Source of the DNA: Zygnema circumcarinatum
Lineage: Eukaryota > Streptophyta > Zygnematophyceae > Zygnematales > Zygnemataceae
Length of the DNA stretch: 43,462 bases
Direction of reading: 5' to 3'
Assembly (NCBI GenBank): GCA_037447605.1
Contig: CM074804.1
Span: 1,484,859-1,528,320 of the forward strand
This document shows, one piece after another, positions 34,372-43,462 of this stretch; positions within the stretch are counted from its first letter, which is position 1; each line of letters begins with the position of its first letter. The notes below the pieces were generated by a model, which saw only the letters and a program-made list of their open reading frames with translations, was not told where the DNA came from and did not search any database. Made by a program: the position numbers and the translations under genes.

Positions 34372-37300
34372 TTAGGCAGTAGCGCCGCTGCGGAGACGAG
34401 CCTGAGACTTCTTTGACCGCCGGGGCCCGCTGTCCTCATCCACCTGCAGAAAGCAGCAGGGGCAGACATGTAACGAGAGTCAAAACCTTAAACGAAAATC
34501 ACCTCAAACACAATATGCATTTCCCATACACTGTATGAAACTGAACAAGTCAAAAGTGACTTACTGCTAACTGTTCTTGGAAAGACAGTCGACTGAAACA
34601 GGACTAAATGAGCATAAATATATTCCCTAATAAGAACGACCTATACGAGCAGTGATTTCAGATCTCCAAAACTTTTCTTAAGTTACTTTGTCAAATTCCT
34701 CAATTCGTTGAAAAAGTGAGTCAAGGAAATGAATCATGTGAGAAGTCTGTCACTCTCGCTCTCCTTCCCGCCCTCTTGTGTGTGTGTGGCTCTGTCTCTC
34801 CCTCTCAATAACCCACTTATGGGAACTTCAATTCCCTAACTTGACGAAATGGACTTCTTGACACTGCCAAAGCACATGGCATTCCCCATTTCCAAATACT
34901 GAGAGGTGACTCACCTCCTTCTTCACGGGAGCTTCCTTCTCTGCCAACGTCAGCTCAATGTGGCATGGGGCCGACATGTAGGCTGCCATGCGCCACATCA
35001 CAACATATCACATCACAACCGTGACGAGCATCTGACATCACATACCTGACATCACTTCTCTCATCTCACATCACACCCACATGCAATGGCACAACAGCTT
35101 GAAGTAACTTAAGCCCCTAAAACTGCCTCTGCAAAGATGTACAAGAAGAAGAAGCCTTCTGCCAAAAGAACACGAAATAGTCTCCTGATACTTATAATAC
35201 TACCAAAAAATGAGCTTTGAACATTCTCTCCTTCTCGTCATTCGGTTTAAGTGATAGGAAGCTCACGATTGATGCGACCGTGAGCGCGGTAAGTCCTGCG
35301 GCGCTGCTTCTGCGCTTGGTTCACCTGAATGTGCTCCACATACAAAGTCTCGACATCCAATCCCTTCACCTGGACTCCCCAAAACCAGCATGGCAATATG
35401 TGAGAGCGGAACGAAGAAAGAGAGGAGAGGAGCAGGAGGTAAGACCTACAAGCGTGCGCGACGCCCCCCTCCTCTCTCTCTCTCTCCCCCTCTACCCCCA
35501 CCCTTCCCTTTCTCCCCCTCCCAAAAGCTGCGTCTCTCCTTTCTCCACGCTCTATCTCCACTTGCGCTCTCTCATCCCATTCCTCTCTCTCCTCTCCATA
35601 TCTCTTCCCCCCTCATCTCTGTTCCCCCCCCCCCACCCTTCCCTTCGCCTCCCTTCCACAGCCCCATCTCTCGCACGTCTCCTTTTCTCTCATACCGGCT
35701 TGCTCTCCCCCATCCCTCTTCCTCTCTCTGCTCTCCACCTCTCTTTTCCTCCTCACCCCTTTCCTCCCCTCCATCCACTCTCTCTCTCTTTTTAAGCTTT
35801 GACGACAAGCCTGCACAAAACTTACGAGGTATGACAACAGAGCCAAACTACACCAGTCCACCATAGCCGACAAAAGCACAGACGCAGATTTGCCCAACTT
35901 ACCTCAATTCTACTGACAACAAAAGCATATCCCTTTTAAAAGCACCCAAGTACTCACCTCTGCGTTGCTCTCTGCATTCTTGAGCAGCCCCAGAAGGAAT
36001 TGTGCGGACTTCACGGGCCAGCGACCCTGCCCATTGGAGTGCCGGTTCTTTGCTTGCGCAGTTCTACCGACTCCTCCACAGAACCGGCGAAACGGAATGG
36101 CCTGCTTATGAACCATCACATCCTCCAAATAGCGCTTGGCCTTGCTGAGTTCCATGCGCTTGATCGCCATGGCTGTTTCTCGGGTATTCTGCACGGAAAG
36201 AAACGGAACAGTTAGCACGGAAATTTGGGTGCTTAGTGTGTGACCTGGGGAACTGGAATAGAATGGAACGGGAAAGACCCAAGGAGAGGATGCATGGAAA
36301 TAGATCAGAGACATAATACAGGGAGCATTCTAAAGTGAAAGCTGCGCATAGTCCTCCATGCAGAGTCAGAGTTGCAAGATGCATCCTAAGGCTACGCAAC
36401 TTCCCTGCTGACCCTATATTCCGAAACCGTACAAATAATGAATTATATTGGAGCCAATAGTGTACGAGAACAAGGGGCATGAAAACCCTTAACCCTAAAT
36501 CTCTAACTCGTCACCCTAACTTCTTGAACTGCTTGTCTCAAGAATAAGAGAAGTATAAATTGCGGTGTACCTTGAAGTGGACCCGCAAGTCGGAGCCCCT
36601 CGCTTTGCAAGCTGTCATAAGAAATAAAAAGAAGAAAAACACACAATTCAATATTTGCTCGAACTAGCGACCGATAGACGCGAACTGTAGTCAAGCATCC
36701 TCCAATGGCGAAACGTACACAATTTGTACAAGTGCCAGTCACCATTGGAAGATGTTCGAATATTGTTCTCAATGGAGAAAGGGCCTAAGGGATTGACAGA
36801 TATTGAAAGCACAATTCTCTACTTCTGCATCACTATCAATGCCTCTCCCCCTCTCCCCTTCGGATCTCTTCTCACTCTCCCATTCCCGTCCCCCCTCCCC
36901 CTCTCTCCTCAGTCTTCACCTCTCTCACTCTTCCCACACCTCCTGCCTCATCCCCACCCCCCCCCCCCTTCTCCCACTTCCCCTTCACTCCACCACCACC
37001 TCTACCACCTCTGCTCCCACTCGCATCACCGTTTTTTCCCCTCCGCCATTTCTCCTTCCCCTAACCCCTTCCACCACCTCTCTCCTCTGCAGTTTCTCGC
37101 TCTCCCTTATCACTCAATCTGTTCTCTCTCTATCCGCCCTCCTCTCTCTCCCCCCCACCCCTCTCCCGCTCGCTCCCAGCCCCTCTCTCTCCTCCCTCGC
37201 TTTCTCTACCCCCACACTCTCACTTCCGCCTTCTCTCTCTCGCCCACCCCTCCCTCCTCCCCATTACTGCCAGGGACATCAGCCGATGGGTGGTGATATA

Positions 37301-38317
37301 TAGAGTAGTCGTCAAGGCTTGTTGGTAACCGCCATTACGACGAACGAGACCTTTCAAGAGTTCATCATCGTCCCTGACTTTTCCTCTCCGTCCTTCTCTC
37401 TCCTTCTCTCTCCGTCCATTCCCATATTATGTCAACCGAGACACCCTGAACCCTCCTGCCTCTCCCTCTCTTCCCACACCCACTCCGCTCGATGGCGCCT
37501 CCGCCATTCTCTCCACAGAGGCACCTCAACGACGCCCGCCTCTCTCTCATCCAGGCCGGTCCCTCTCCCTCTCCACTCCCTCTCACTCCTCCATCCCCTC
37601 CCACTCCCTTCCCCCCTCTCCTACCTCCTCCCTCCTCCCTTCATTCCCCTCCTCCCCCTCTCTCTCCCTCTCCTGCTCCCACTCGCACTCCTACCTCCCA
37701 ATTCCCTCCTCTCTCTCTCAATCATTCCCACCATCTCATTCATCTTGCGCATGCTCCCTAACGGACCTCCACTCAAACTGTGAGCACAGAAACGGCGCCT
37801 GACGCATGAATGCAATATCTCCCCCGCCTTTTCATCTTACTTATCCCCCCCTCAAATATGTATAAAGCTTCAGTAAACAGATTTTTCTACATGGAAACCC
37901 TAGCTGCCTGGAACTCACATTTGGTGGCATTCTCCGGCTCCCGCGCGTACTTCACCTGCACGTCAGCAAGGCCCGCATAAAACATTAAGAAAATAAACCA
38001 AAAAAGGGCCGTTTGATGTAATAAATAGCATGCTCTAAAACCCTAATCTCCACCTTGCACTCACACACTCCAATCCCTCAACCCTTGATACCATCACACC
38101 TTCAAATCTCAAACCCTAATCAGACCTCAGCCTCCTCCAAACCCTAATTTCAAGGAACCACCCAAAGCTGCCCCTGAGCCCCAACCTATGCAACCCTAAA
38201 CCTAGCCCTTAAGCCCTAGCCCCTCCCCCTCAGCCCTGAACCCTGAACTGCCGCCGAGTACCCAAAGCCCTGAGCCCTAAACCCTAAACCCTGGGTAGGC
38301 GCGGGGGCGCGCACCAT
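34372..38317 (-). CDS. 60S ribosomal protein L17 (uL22)
   Basis: Large-subunit ribosomal protein uL22, which lines the peptide exit tunnel. Seven exons, in phase: 38315-38317 (ATG only), 37919-37955, 36571-36611, 35958-36188, 35267-35369, 34915-34982, 34372-34443, giving 184 aa, the same as human RPL17. Blocks include [79 protein letters not shown] and [20 protein letters not shown], all highly conserved. Most introns are purine-rich on the sense strand. Intron 1 holds a telo-box cluster. The first exon consists of the start codon alone, as in the Ran gene. Boundaries are secure because the protein is so conserved; exon 1 is inferred from ATG followed by GTGCGC. Confidence 0.96.
36696..36754. 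repeat. Fold-back repeat related to the one at 26709
   Basis: Arms CATCCTCCAATGG (36696-36708) and CCATTGGAAGATG (36742-36754) pair at 12 of 13 positions, with an inner GTACA/TGTAC pair. It shares AAGCATC, CAATGGCG and GATGTTCGAA-type flanks with the 26709-26760 element. It lies in intron 2 of RPL17. Confidence 0.75.
36840..37760. repeat. CT/CCCT-rich tracts in RPL17 intron 2
   Basis: About 900 bp of pyrimidine-rich plus-strand DNA, interrupted near 37270-37380. It is purine-rich in the RPL17 transcript. No exon lies inside it. A similar block at 35460-35790 fills intron 4. Confidence 0.85.
38035..38292 (-). promoter_or_regulatory. Telo-box cluster in RPL17 intron 1
   Basis: Many AAACCCTAA or close variants, ending in CCCTAAACCCTAAACCC at 38276-38292, 22 bp inside the intron that follows the ATG. 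In plants, telo-boxes near the 5' end of ribosomal protein genes are known expression elements. The same motifs are also telomere-like, so chance expansion is an alternative. Confidence 0.55.
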
Positions 38318-39075
38318 GGCTGCCGCGCCCCTCGGGGGGGAAGGTCGGCGGAAGCGGTGAAAGAGGGAAGCAGAGTGGCGGGGACCCCGATTATACCCCG
38401 CGCGGAGGGTTCAGATTGCCTGAACCCTGCCGCGTTCCGTGTGCTCCGTTTCACGGATTGTGAAACAGCATGTCACAGAGTGGAAGTTTCTGTATCGTAT
38501 CTTATGTATCGTATCTTCAAGGTATCGTATTGTTAGGGTACCGTGTTGTTAGTGTATCGTATTGTTAGGGTATCGTATCGCTGTGGTATCTTCTTGTATC
38601 GTTTTGCCTATCGTACGTAAGAGGGAACGCGTTGCCTGTCACGGGACTGGAACTGGAGGGGAGTAGACGCTGGAACGCATATGACGTGTGAATGAGCGGG
38701 TGAAACGGGGGACCGAACTGGGAAAAATCCATAGAACGGCAAACACGCTTGCAGAGCACGACTGTACGGATGGTTAACTACGAGAAAACCGTGGTCAATG
38801 TTTTGCTGTACGGGTGGTAACCAAATGGTTAGCTATATATGGGACAACAAATAGTTGGCCAGCACTGGGCTTGCGGCAACCGCCGGTCCTTCGTCAAATT
38901 TTGGCGAAATCGACCAGACCACATTTCGAGACTAATTTGCCTCCCCCTTGCATTCTCCCCACAAGAAAACGAAAAAGAAAATTGGGCGTCCGATTATTAA
39001 CCTATATAAAGAAATCAGAAGAGGAAAAGAAGGAAATGAGGGAACATGCGAGAGTGGCCCTTCTCCTCCTCCCCC
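38318..39075. other. RPL17 promoter side and DUF924 3' side
   Basis: Includes a degenerate ~20-bp tandem repeat (TATCGTATTGTTAGGG-like, about 38490-38600) and TGTACGG-type words (38764, 38806). No coding sequence was recognised. The RPL17 promoter should lie in the first few hundred bases. Confidence 0.5.
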
Positions 39076-40383
39076 TCAGAACCACTTCCCTCCCTGCAGG
39101 TACTCGGCCTCCTCCGGGGTGCTTTCCCGCCCGAGCGCGCCGTTCCGGTGCGGGAAGCGTCCAAAGCGCCGTACGACCACGCGGTGCCGCTCCGCGAACT
39201 CGAGCATCGCCTTTGTCGCCTTCTGCACCGCGTCCGGCGAGGAGGAGGAGGAGGCGGCGGCCGCGGCTTGCGCAAACAATTTGACGGAGCGGTCCTGGTC
39301 GGCCAAATCTGCGAATGCAAATACTTCGGCTTGGACTTCAGGACAAGAGAAATGATGATAGCGTTGGGGGCGTAGGGGGGAGGGTGGAGGAGGAGGGAGG
39401 GGGGAGGAGGGAGGAGGGAGGAGGAGGGAGAAGGAGGAGGGAGGGGAGAGGAAGAGGGAGGTGGGAGGAGGAGGGAGGGGGAGGAGGGAGGGGGAGGAGG
39501 GAGGGGGAGGAGGGAGGGAGGGGGAGGAGGGAGGAGGGAGGGAGGAGGGAGAAGGAGGAGGGAGGGGAGAGGAAGAGGGAGGTGGGAGGAGGAGGGAGGG
39601 GGGAGGAGGGAGGGGGGAGGAGGGAGGGGGAGGAGGAGGGAGGGGGGAGGAGGGAGGAGGGCGGAGGAGGGAGAAGGAGGAGGGGGAGGGGAGAGGAGAG
39701 GGAGGTGGGAGGAGGGAGGGGGGGGAGGAGGGAGGAGGGAGGGGGAGGAGGAGGGAGGGGGAGGAGGGAGGAGGGAGGAGGAGGGAGAAGGAGGAGGGAG
39801 GGGAGAGGAAGAGGGAGGTGGGAGGAGGAGGGAGGGGGAGGAGGGAGGAGGAGGGAGGGGAGGAGGGAGGGAGGGGGAGGAGGGAGGGGGAGGAGGGAGG
39901 GGGAGGAGGGAGGGGAGGAGAGGAGGGAGGTGGGAGGAGAAGGGAGGGTGGAGGAAGAGGGAGGGGAGAGGAGGAGGGAGGTGGGAGGAGGGAGGGTGGA
40001 GGAGAAGGGAGGGGAGAGGAGGAGGGAGGGGCGAGGAGGAGGGAGGGACGAGGAGGAGGGAGGTGGGAGGAAGAGGGAGGAGGGAGGGAGGAGGAGGAGG
40101 AGGAGGGAGAGGGAGGAGGGAGGAAGGAGGAGGAGGAGGGAGGGACGAGGAGGGAGGGAAAAGAAGGGAGGTGGGAGGAGGGAGGGAGGAGAAGGAAGGG
40201 GGGAAGAGGAGGGAGGGGGGGAGGAGGGACGGGGAAGGGAGTAGGAGTGGGAGGGTGGGGGAGTCCGCGAGGAAATGGGGGTGAGAGTAGGAGAGGGATG
40301 GGCGGGAGTAGGAGAGGGAAAGGGGGCGAGAAGAAAAAGAGTTTTGGTTGGAGAGGGAAAGTGCATTGGGGAGGAAGAGAGGA

Positions 40384-40440
<57 letters not shown>

Positions 40441-42426
40441 GGAGGGCGGAACAAGAGTGGTCCCACCTTCACTGTGCTCGAACGGAAAGTAGAAAAAAAG
40501 ACGCATGGGAATTGGAAGCTGCTCATCGAAGCCTCGCTCGAGGGCTCTGCGCATCACAAATGACAGAAATAAAGATGGGAGAGAGAGAGAGGAGGAGTGA
40601 GGGTGGAGAGGACAGGAGAAGCAGGGAGAGACAAAGGAGCGATGGGAGAGGGAGGAAAAGAGGAATGAAGAGATTGAGGGCGGAGGGGAATGGGGAAAGG
40701 AAAAGGAGGACGAAGAAAGATTGGGAAGACGGAAGTAAGATTGGAAAGATTGAGAGTAGAGGGGAGTGAGAGAGAGAGTCAGGAATAAAGGGGAGAAAGA
40801 GGGAGGGGAGAGTGGGTGGAGCTGGGTAGAGGAACAGGGAAGACAAGGAGGATGAGAGAAGAGGGAAAAGTAGGAGAGGGGGGGAGGAACGGAGAAGGAA
40901 CCGATAACAGTAGAAGGAAGGAGGAAAAAATAGAAGTGAAAAATGGAGAAAGGGAGCAAGATATAGGGCAGACAAGAGAGACACAGGGGGAAAGGGACAT
41001 AGGGGAACAGTGAGAGAGAAGGGGCGAGAGAGAGAGGGAGTGAGAGAGAGAGAGGCGCTATACCTCCTTGCGATATCTCTCGCCACGTGATCCTGCTCAA
41101 CAAAACGATCCCTTTAACATATTTCTAAAAAAAAAGACAATCTTTTCCACATCCAAGTTTTTTTTAAGGATGCTTACAACAAAAAAACTTCAAATTTTAA
41201 GAAAGAGGCGAAGAGAAGAAATGAAAAAAGCTTTTTTTCAGAAGACAATGTAACCCAATATCCAATAGAAGACAAAATCTAATTAAAGGAAAAACATATA
41301 ACGAAAAATAGAAAATAAGTCGACTTTCCATAAATAAAAAAGAATTGGGGCAGAAAATAGCGACAGAAAAACCCACCCTAGAAAAAGCCTCCCCGGAATC
41401 CCGGAAGCTGTTCCGTGTGAACTGGTCGAGCAGGACGACCAATGAGAGCGCGCCACGTGGCGTCTCCTCCCAGGCCGCCAGCTCACCCCGTCCGGCCTTC
41501 AAAATTAGGTCTAAAAATTTCGCCCTTATAATGTTGTCAATTTCGGGCCCTCCGGAAAACCAAGTTTGCTGTTTGCTTAGCTGCTGCTCCGGCGAGGCGG
41601 CTCCCTGAATTTTTCTTTTCACAACATGAAAAAAAAAAAATGAATTGAAATTCAATTAGAATTAAGAAGGTATAACACATATATGTGAGGGTGTATTTTA
41701 AAAGAGAATTTACTTAATAAAAAATGAAAATTTCGATGAAGAAAGTGATTTTCTCTCTAAAGACGTCAAATTTCCTGACATGTCTAAGTGGCTTGAATCC
41801 TAAAACCCTAAAATCTCTCAAAGTTCGAAAACCATCCAACCCCAAAAACCACTACATCCCTGAACCCCGTAAAACTCTAACACCATAAAATATTAAAAGA
41901 CTAAAGCCCTAAAACCCCAAATCCTTAAATTTTTAAATCCTAAAAGATAAGGGCGGGGGGGGGGGGGTTAAACAGGATATTTAAAAAAAATAGGGTTTCA
42001 AGGGTTTCTAGAGTTTTAGGGTTATTGAGGTTTCTAGATTGTTTGGAGTCTTTGGGGTTTAGGGTTTTAGGGTTTTATCAGGTTTCTAGATATTTCTAGG
42101 GTTTAAGCTGTAAATAAAGCGTTTAGGGTTTGAGGGTTCAGGGTTGCCTTTTCCCATGCCCATCCTCATTCCGAACCTTTCCCAGACCTAATCCAAACCG
42201 GTTTTTTTTTTAAACCCCAAAACCCAAAAGTGAGAACCTGACCCAGACTGATTCCGAAACCATTCCGGACCTGTCCCGAACCTGATCCGTCCGTCCGTAC
42301 CTCGTATCCGGGCACGGCCCACGGCCCGAACCAAAAGTCAAGGACGGCCGCGATGCCGTCCGATTCGCCCACCGACATTTCGTCCTTTTCAAAAACGCCA
42401 ACCTCCGCCGAACCTCCGTCCGCCAT
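39076..42426 (-). CDS. DUF924 family protein
   Basis: DUF924 (pfam06041), an alpha-helical, TPR-like family widespread in bacteria and plants; biochemical role not established. Five exons in phase: 42301-42426, 41377-41604, 41064-41092, 40467-40546, 39076-39308, giving 231 aa. Family blocks in order are [102 protein letters not shown] and [13 protein letters not shown]. Exon 3 is only 29 nt but is required by both phase and the family pattern. Introns 3 and 4 are almost wholly CT-rich on the sense strand (over 1.1 kb for intron 4). Intron 1 holds telomere-like repeats. The domain is complete. Confidence 0.92.
39374..40440. repeat. GGA/GGGA polypurine tract with (GA)n, DUF924 intron 4
   Basis: About 1 kb of near-pure purine on the plus strand, made of shuffled GGAGGAGGGAGG units, ending in a (GA)n run at 40388-40439. 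It is the pyrimidine strand in the gene's sense. It could form triplex DNA. It reaches to within ~65 bp of the intron's 3' end on one side and ~25 bp of its 5' end on the other. Confidence 0.95.
41795..42140. repeat. Head-to-head degenerate telomere-like repeats, DUF924 intron 1
   Basis: From about 41795 to 41945 the plus strand carries CCCTAAA/CCTAAAA variants. After a G run (41951-41967) it switches to TTTAGGG/TTTCTAGGG variants to about 42140. The two halves are therefore inverted relative to each other. Wholly intronic. Confidence 0.75.
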
Positions 42427-43383
42427 GGCCGCCCGGTCGACGCCGCTGGATCTAAATCTGAAATTACTTCTCTCCGAAAAAAAATTTAAAAAATAAATTT
42501 GAGAAAATTTGGAGACGGAGGGAAGCAGCAGCCTCCTTTTGCCAAGTCTCACCCCCTCGCGTTCTATGTCCTCCGTTCCGTTCCCAGTTGGGCCGCAGTC
42601 GAGTCCGCATGTGAACAACGCTCCGACGGTAAACGGGCGCGCATGTGTCCTGAGAAGGTATGTCGGCGCGCATATGTAGCGGCTGCTGCAGGCGTATGTC
42701 GCCGGGGCCGACATCACTCTCCAGAACGCCATTCAACAAAACAAAGCTTCTGCGGATTTTTTTATTTTTTCGAAGGGCGAACGAGCCATTAGAGGGCAGA
42801 TGCCACGTGTCGCGCAGGAAACGCAGGAGAGTTTCACGTGGCAGTGGGAGGACTAACGGCACAATCGACAGTCCACGTGTCGAGGACTGACTGGCGGATG
42901 GTGACGCGATTTGAAGGAGTGGGAAGTTTCGCGGAAGATGTGAGTTCGTCTGTGTACGGACGCGTACGGAAAGAGCCTTTGAATGCTTTTGTCGACTCGG
43001 GGGTGTCGGACTTTATCGAGCAATACAGTACCGTACCTCTTGTGAGAAGGTACTTTATCGAGAGATAAACGGCGCGAACCCTATTTTGAGCAGGTGAGAG
43101 ATATATCGCGATACGATGGGGCCCGCAGGCGGCAACGCTGACGTCACCCGCTGCCGCTGTTAGTCCTGTAGAACGCGCCTGGTTTGTGTTTAGAAGAGGG
43201 AGGAGGGTGTCGGGGGATTTACTTTTTTAAGAGGCTGAGGAGGGCGGGAGAATGGGGGGAAGAGGGAGGAGGGGGGACTAGTGAGAGAGAGGTGAAGAGT
43301 GATTGACAGAGAGAGAGAGAGAGAGTGTGAGTGAGAGAACCTTTCTGAGGGCCTATCGTGGAGTTTTACGGTGGATGTGACAA
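42427..43383. promoter_or_regulatory. Divergent promoter region, DUF924 / right-edge gene
   Basis: Three CACGTG palindromes within 76 bp (42804, 42835, 42874) and GTGTACGGACGCGTACGG at 42953-42970. TATATCGCGATACGAT lies near 43091 and TGACGTCAC at 43139-43147, a CRE/bZIP-type palindrome. A GA run (43308-43324) comes just before the next gene. A plus frame at 42898-43068 (MVTRFEGVGSFAED) is unrecognised. Confidence 0.5.
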
Positions 43384-43417
43384 ATGGCATCTTCTCATTC
43401 GCCAAGCGAAGACCAAA
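43384..43417 (+). CDS. Probable first exon of a gene continuing right
   Basis: ATG at 43384 starts MASSHSPSEDQ, followed in phase 1 by a consensus donor GTAAGT at 43418 and a CT-rich intron start. Eleven codons cannot identify the product. Called because the ATG context and donor are both good; the rest of the gene is outside the window. Confidence 0.4.
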
Positions 43418-43462
43418 GTAAGTCTGCATTCACTCCACTTCCCCCTCCCCCTCCCCCTCCCC

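Noticed and set aside
39015-41103. Pro/Ser-rich open frames of 300-675 residues on the minus strand
   Set aside because: They run through intron 4 and intron 3 of the DUF924 gene. Only the exon parts (39076-39308, 40467-40546, 41064-41092) match the family.
42898-43068. Plus frame MVTRFEGVGSFAED…, 56 codons
   Set aside because: No recognised domain, and an internal repeat (ACTTTATCGAG twice). It may be leader or chance.

Overview
This is nuclear DNA of a eukaryote with many introns. Several signs point to the green-plant lineage. They are a plastid-type CDP-diacylglycerol synthase C-terminus, an M32 peptidase with a transit-peptide-like N-terminus, telo-box (AAACCCTA) clusters around a ribosomal protein gene, and a coiled-coil protein whose C-terminal motif I recall from land plants. 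A streptophyte alga is my best guess, but I cannot name a species. Exon boundaries were worked out by hand from GT/AG signals, reading phase and family knowledge.

Layout, left to right. RNF14-type RBR ubiquitin ligase (minus, runs off the left edge); PSMG2 proteasome assembly chaperone (plus, 7 exons, one intron holding a pure (CT)280 run); a small unrecognised two-exon gene (minus); a 5.1-kb fold-back element (9877-14962) with 15-bp inverted ends, CTG/CAG arrays and four tRNA-Cys-like sequences; an assembly gap flanked by an exact 1,278-bp duplication; an intronless M32 carboxypeptidase (minus); a divergent Ran GTPase (minus, 7 exons); an isolated terminal fragment of a plastid CDP-DAG synthase (minus); a SIRT7-type sirtuin (minus) containing a second gap in a G run; a coiled-coil protein (plus, 5 exons); a METTL23-like methyltransferase (plus); ribosomal protein L17/uL22 (minus, 7 exons); a DUF924 protein (minus, 5 exons); and the first exon of a further gene at the right edge (plus).

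The genes are mostly housekeeping and do not form one pathway, although two act in the ubiquitin-proteasome system (RNF14, PSMG2). Introns and intergenic DNA are crowded with homopurine/homopyrimidine tracts, fold-back repeats and degenerate telomere-like repeats. Two short palindromes recur: GCCACGTG, in exons as well as promoters, and CCGTACGG, only between genes or in the fold-back element.

The most novel part is the fold-back element. Its tRNA-like copies carry paired compensatory substitutions in the acceptor and D stems. Other oddities are a Ran whose catalytic Gln is Val, a SIRT7 zinc module split by 94 residues, and the two false-looking assembly joins.
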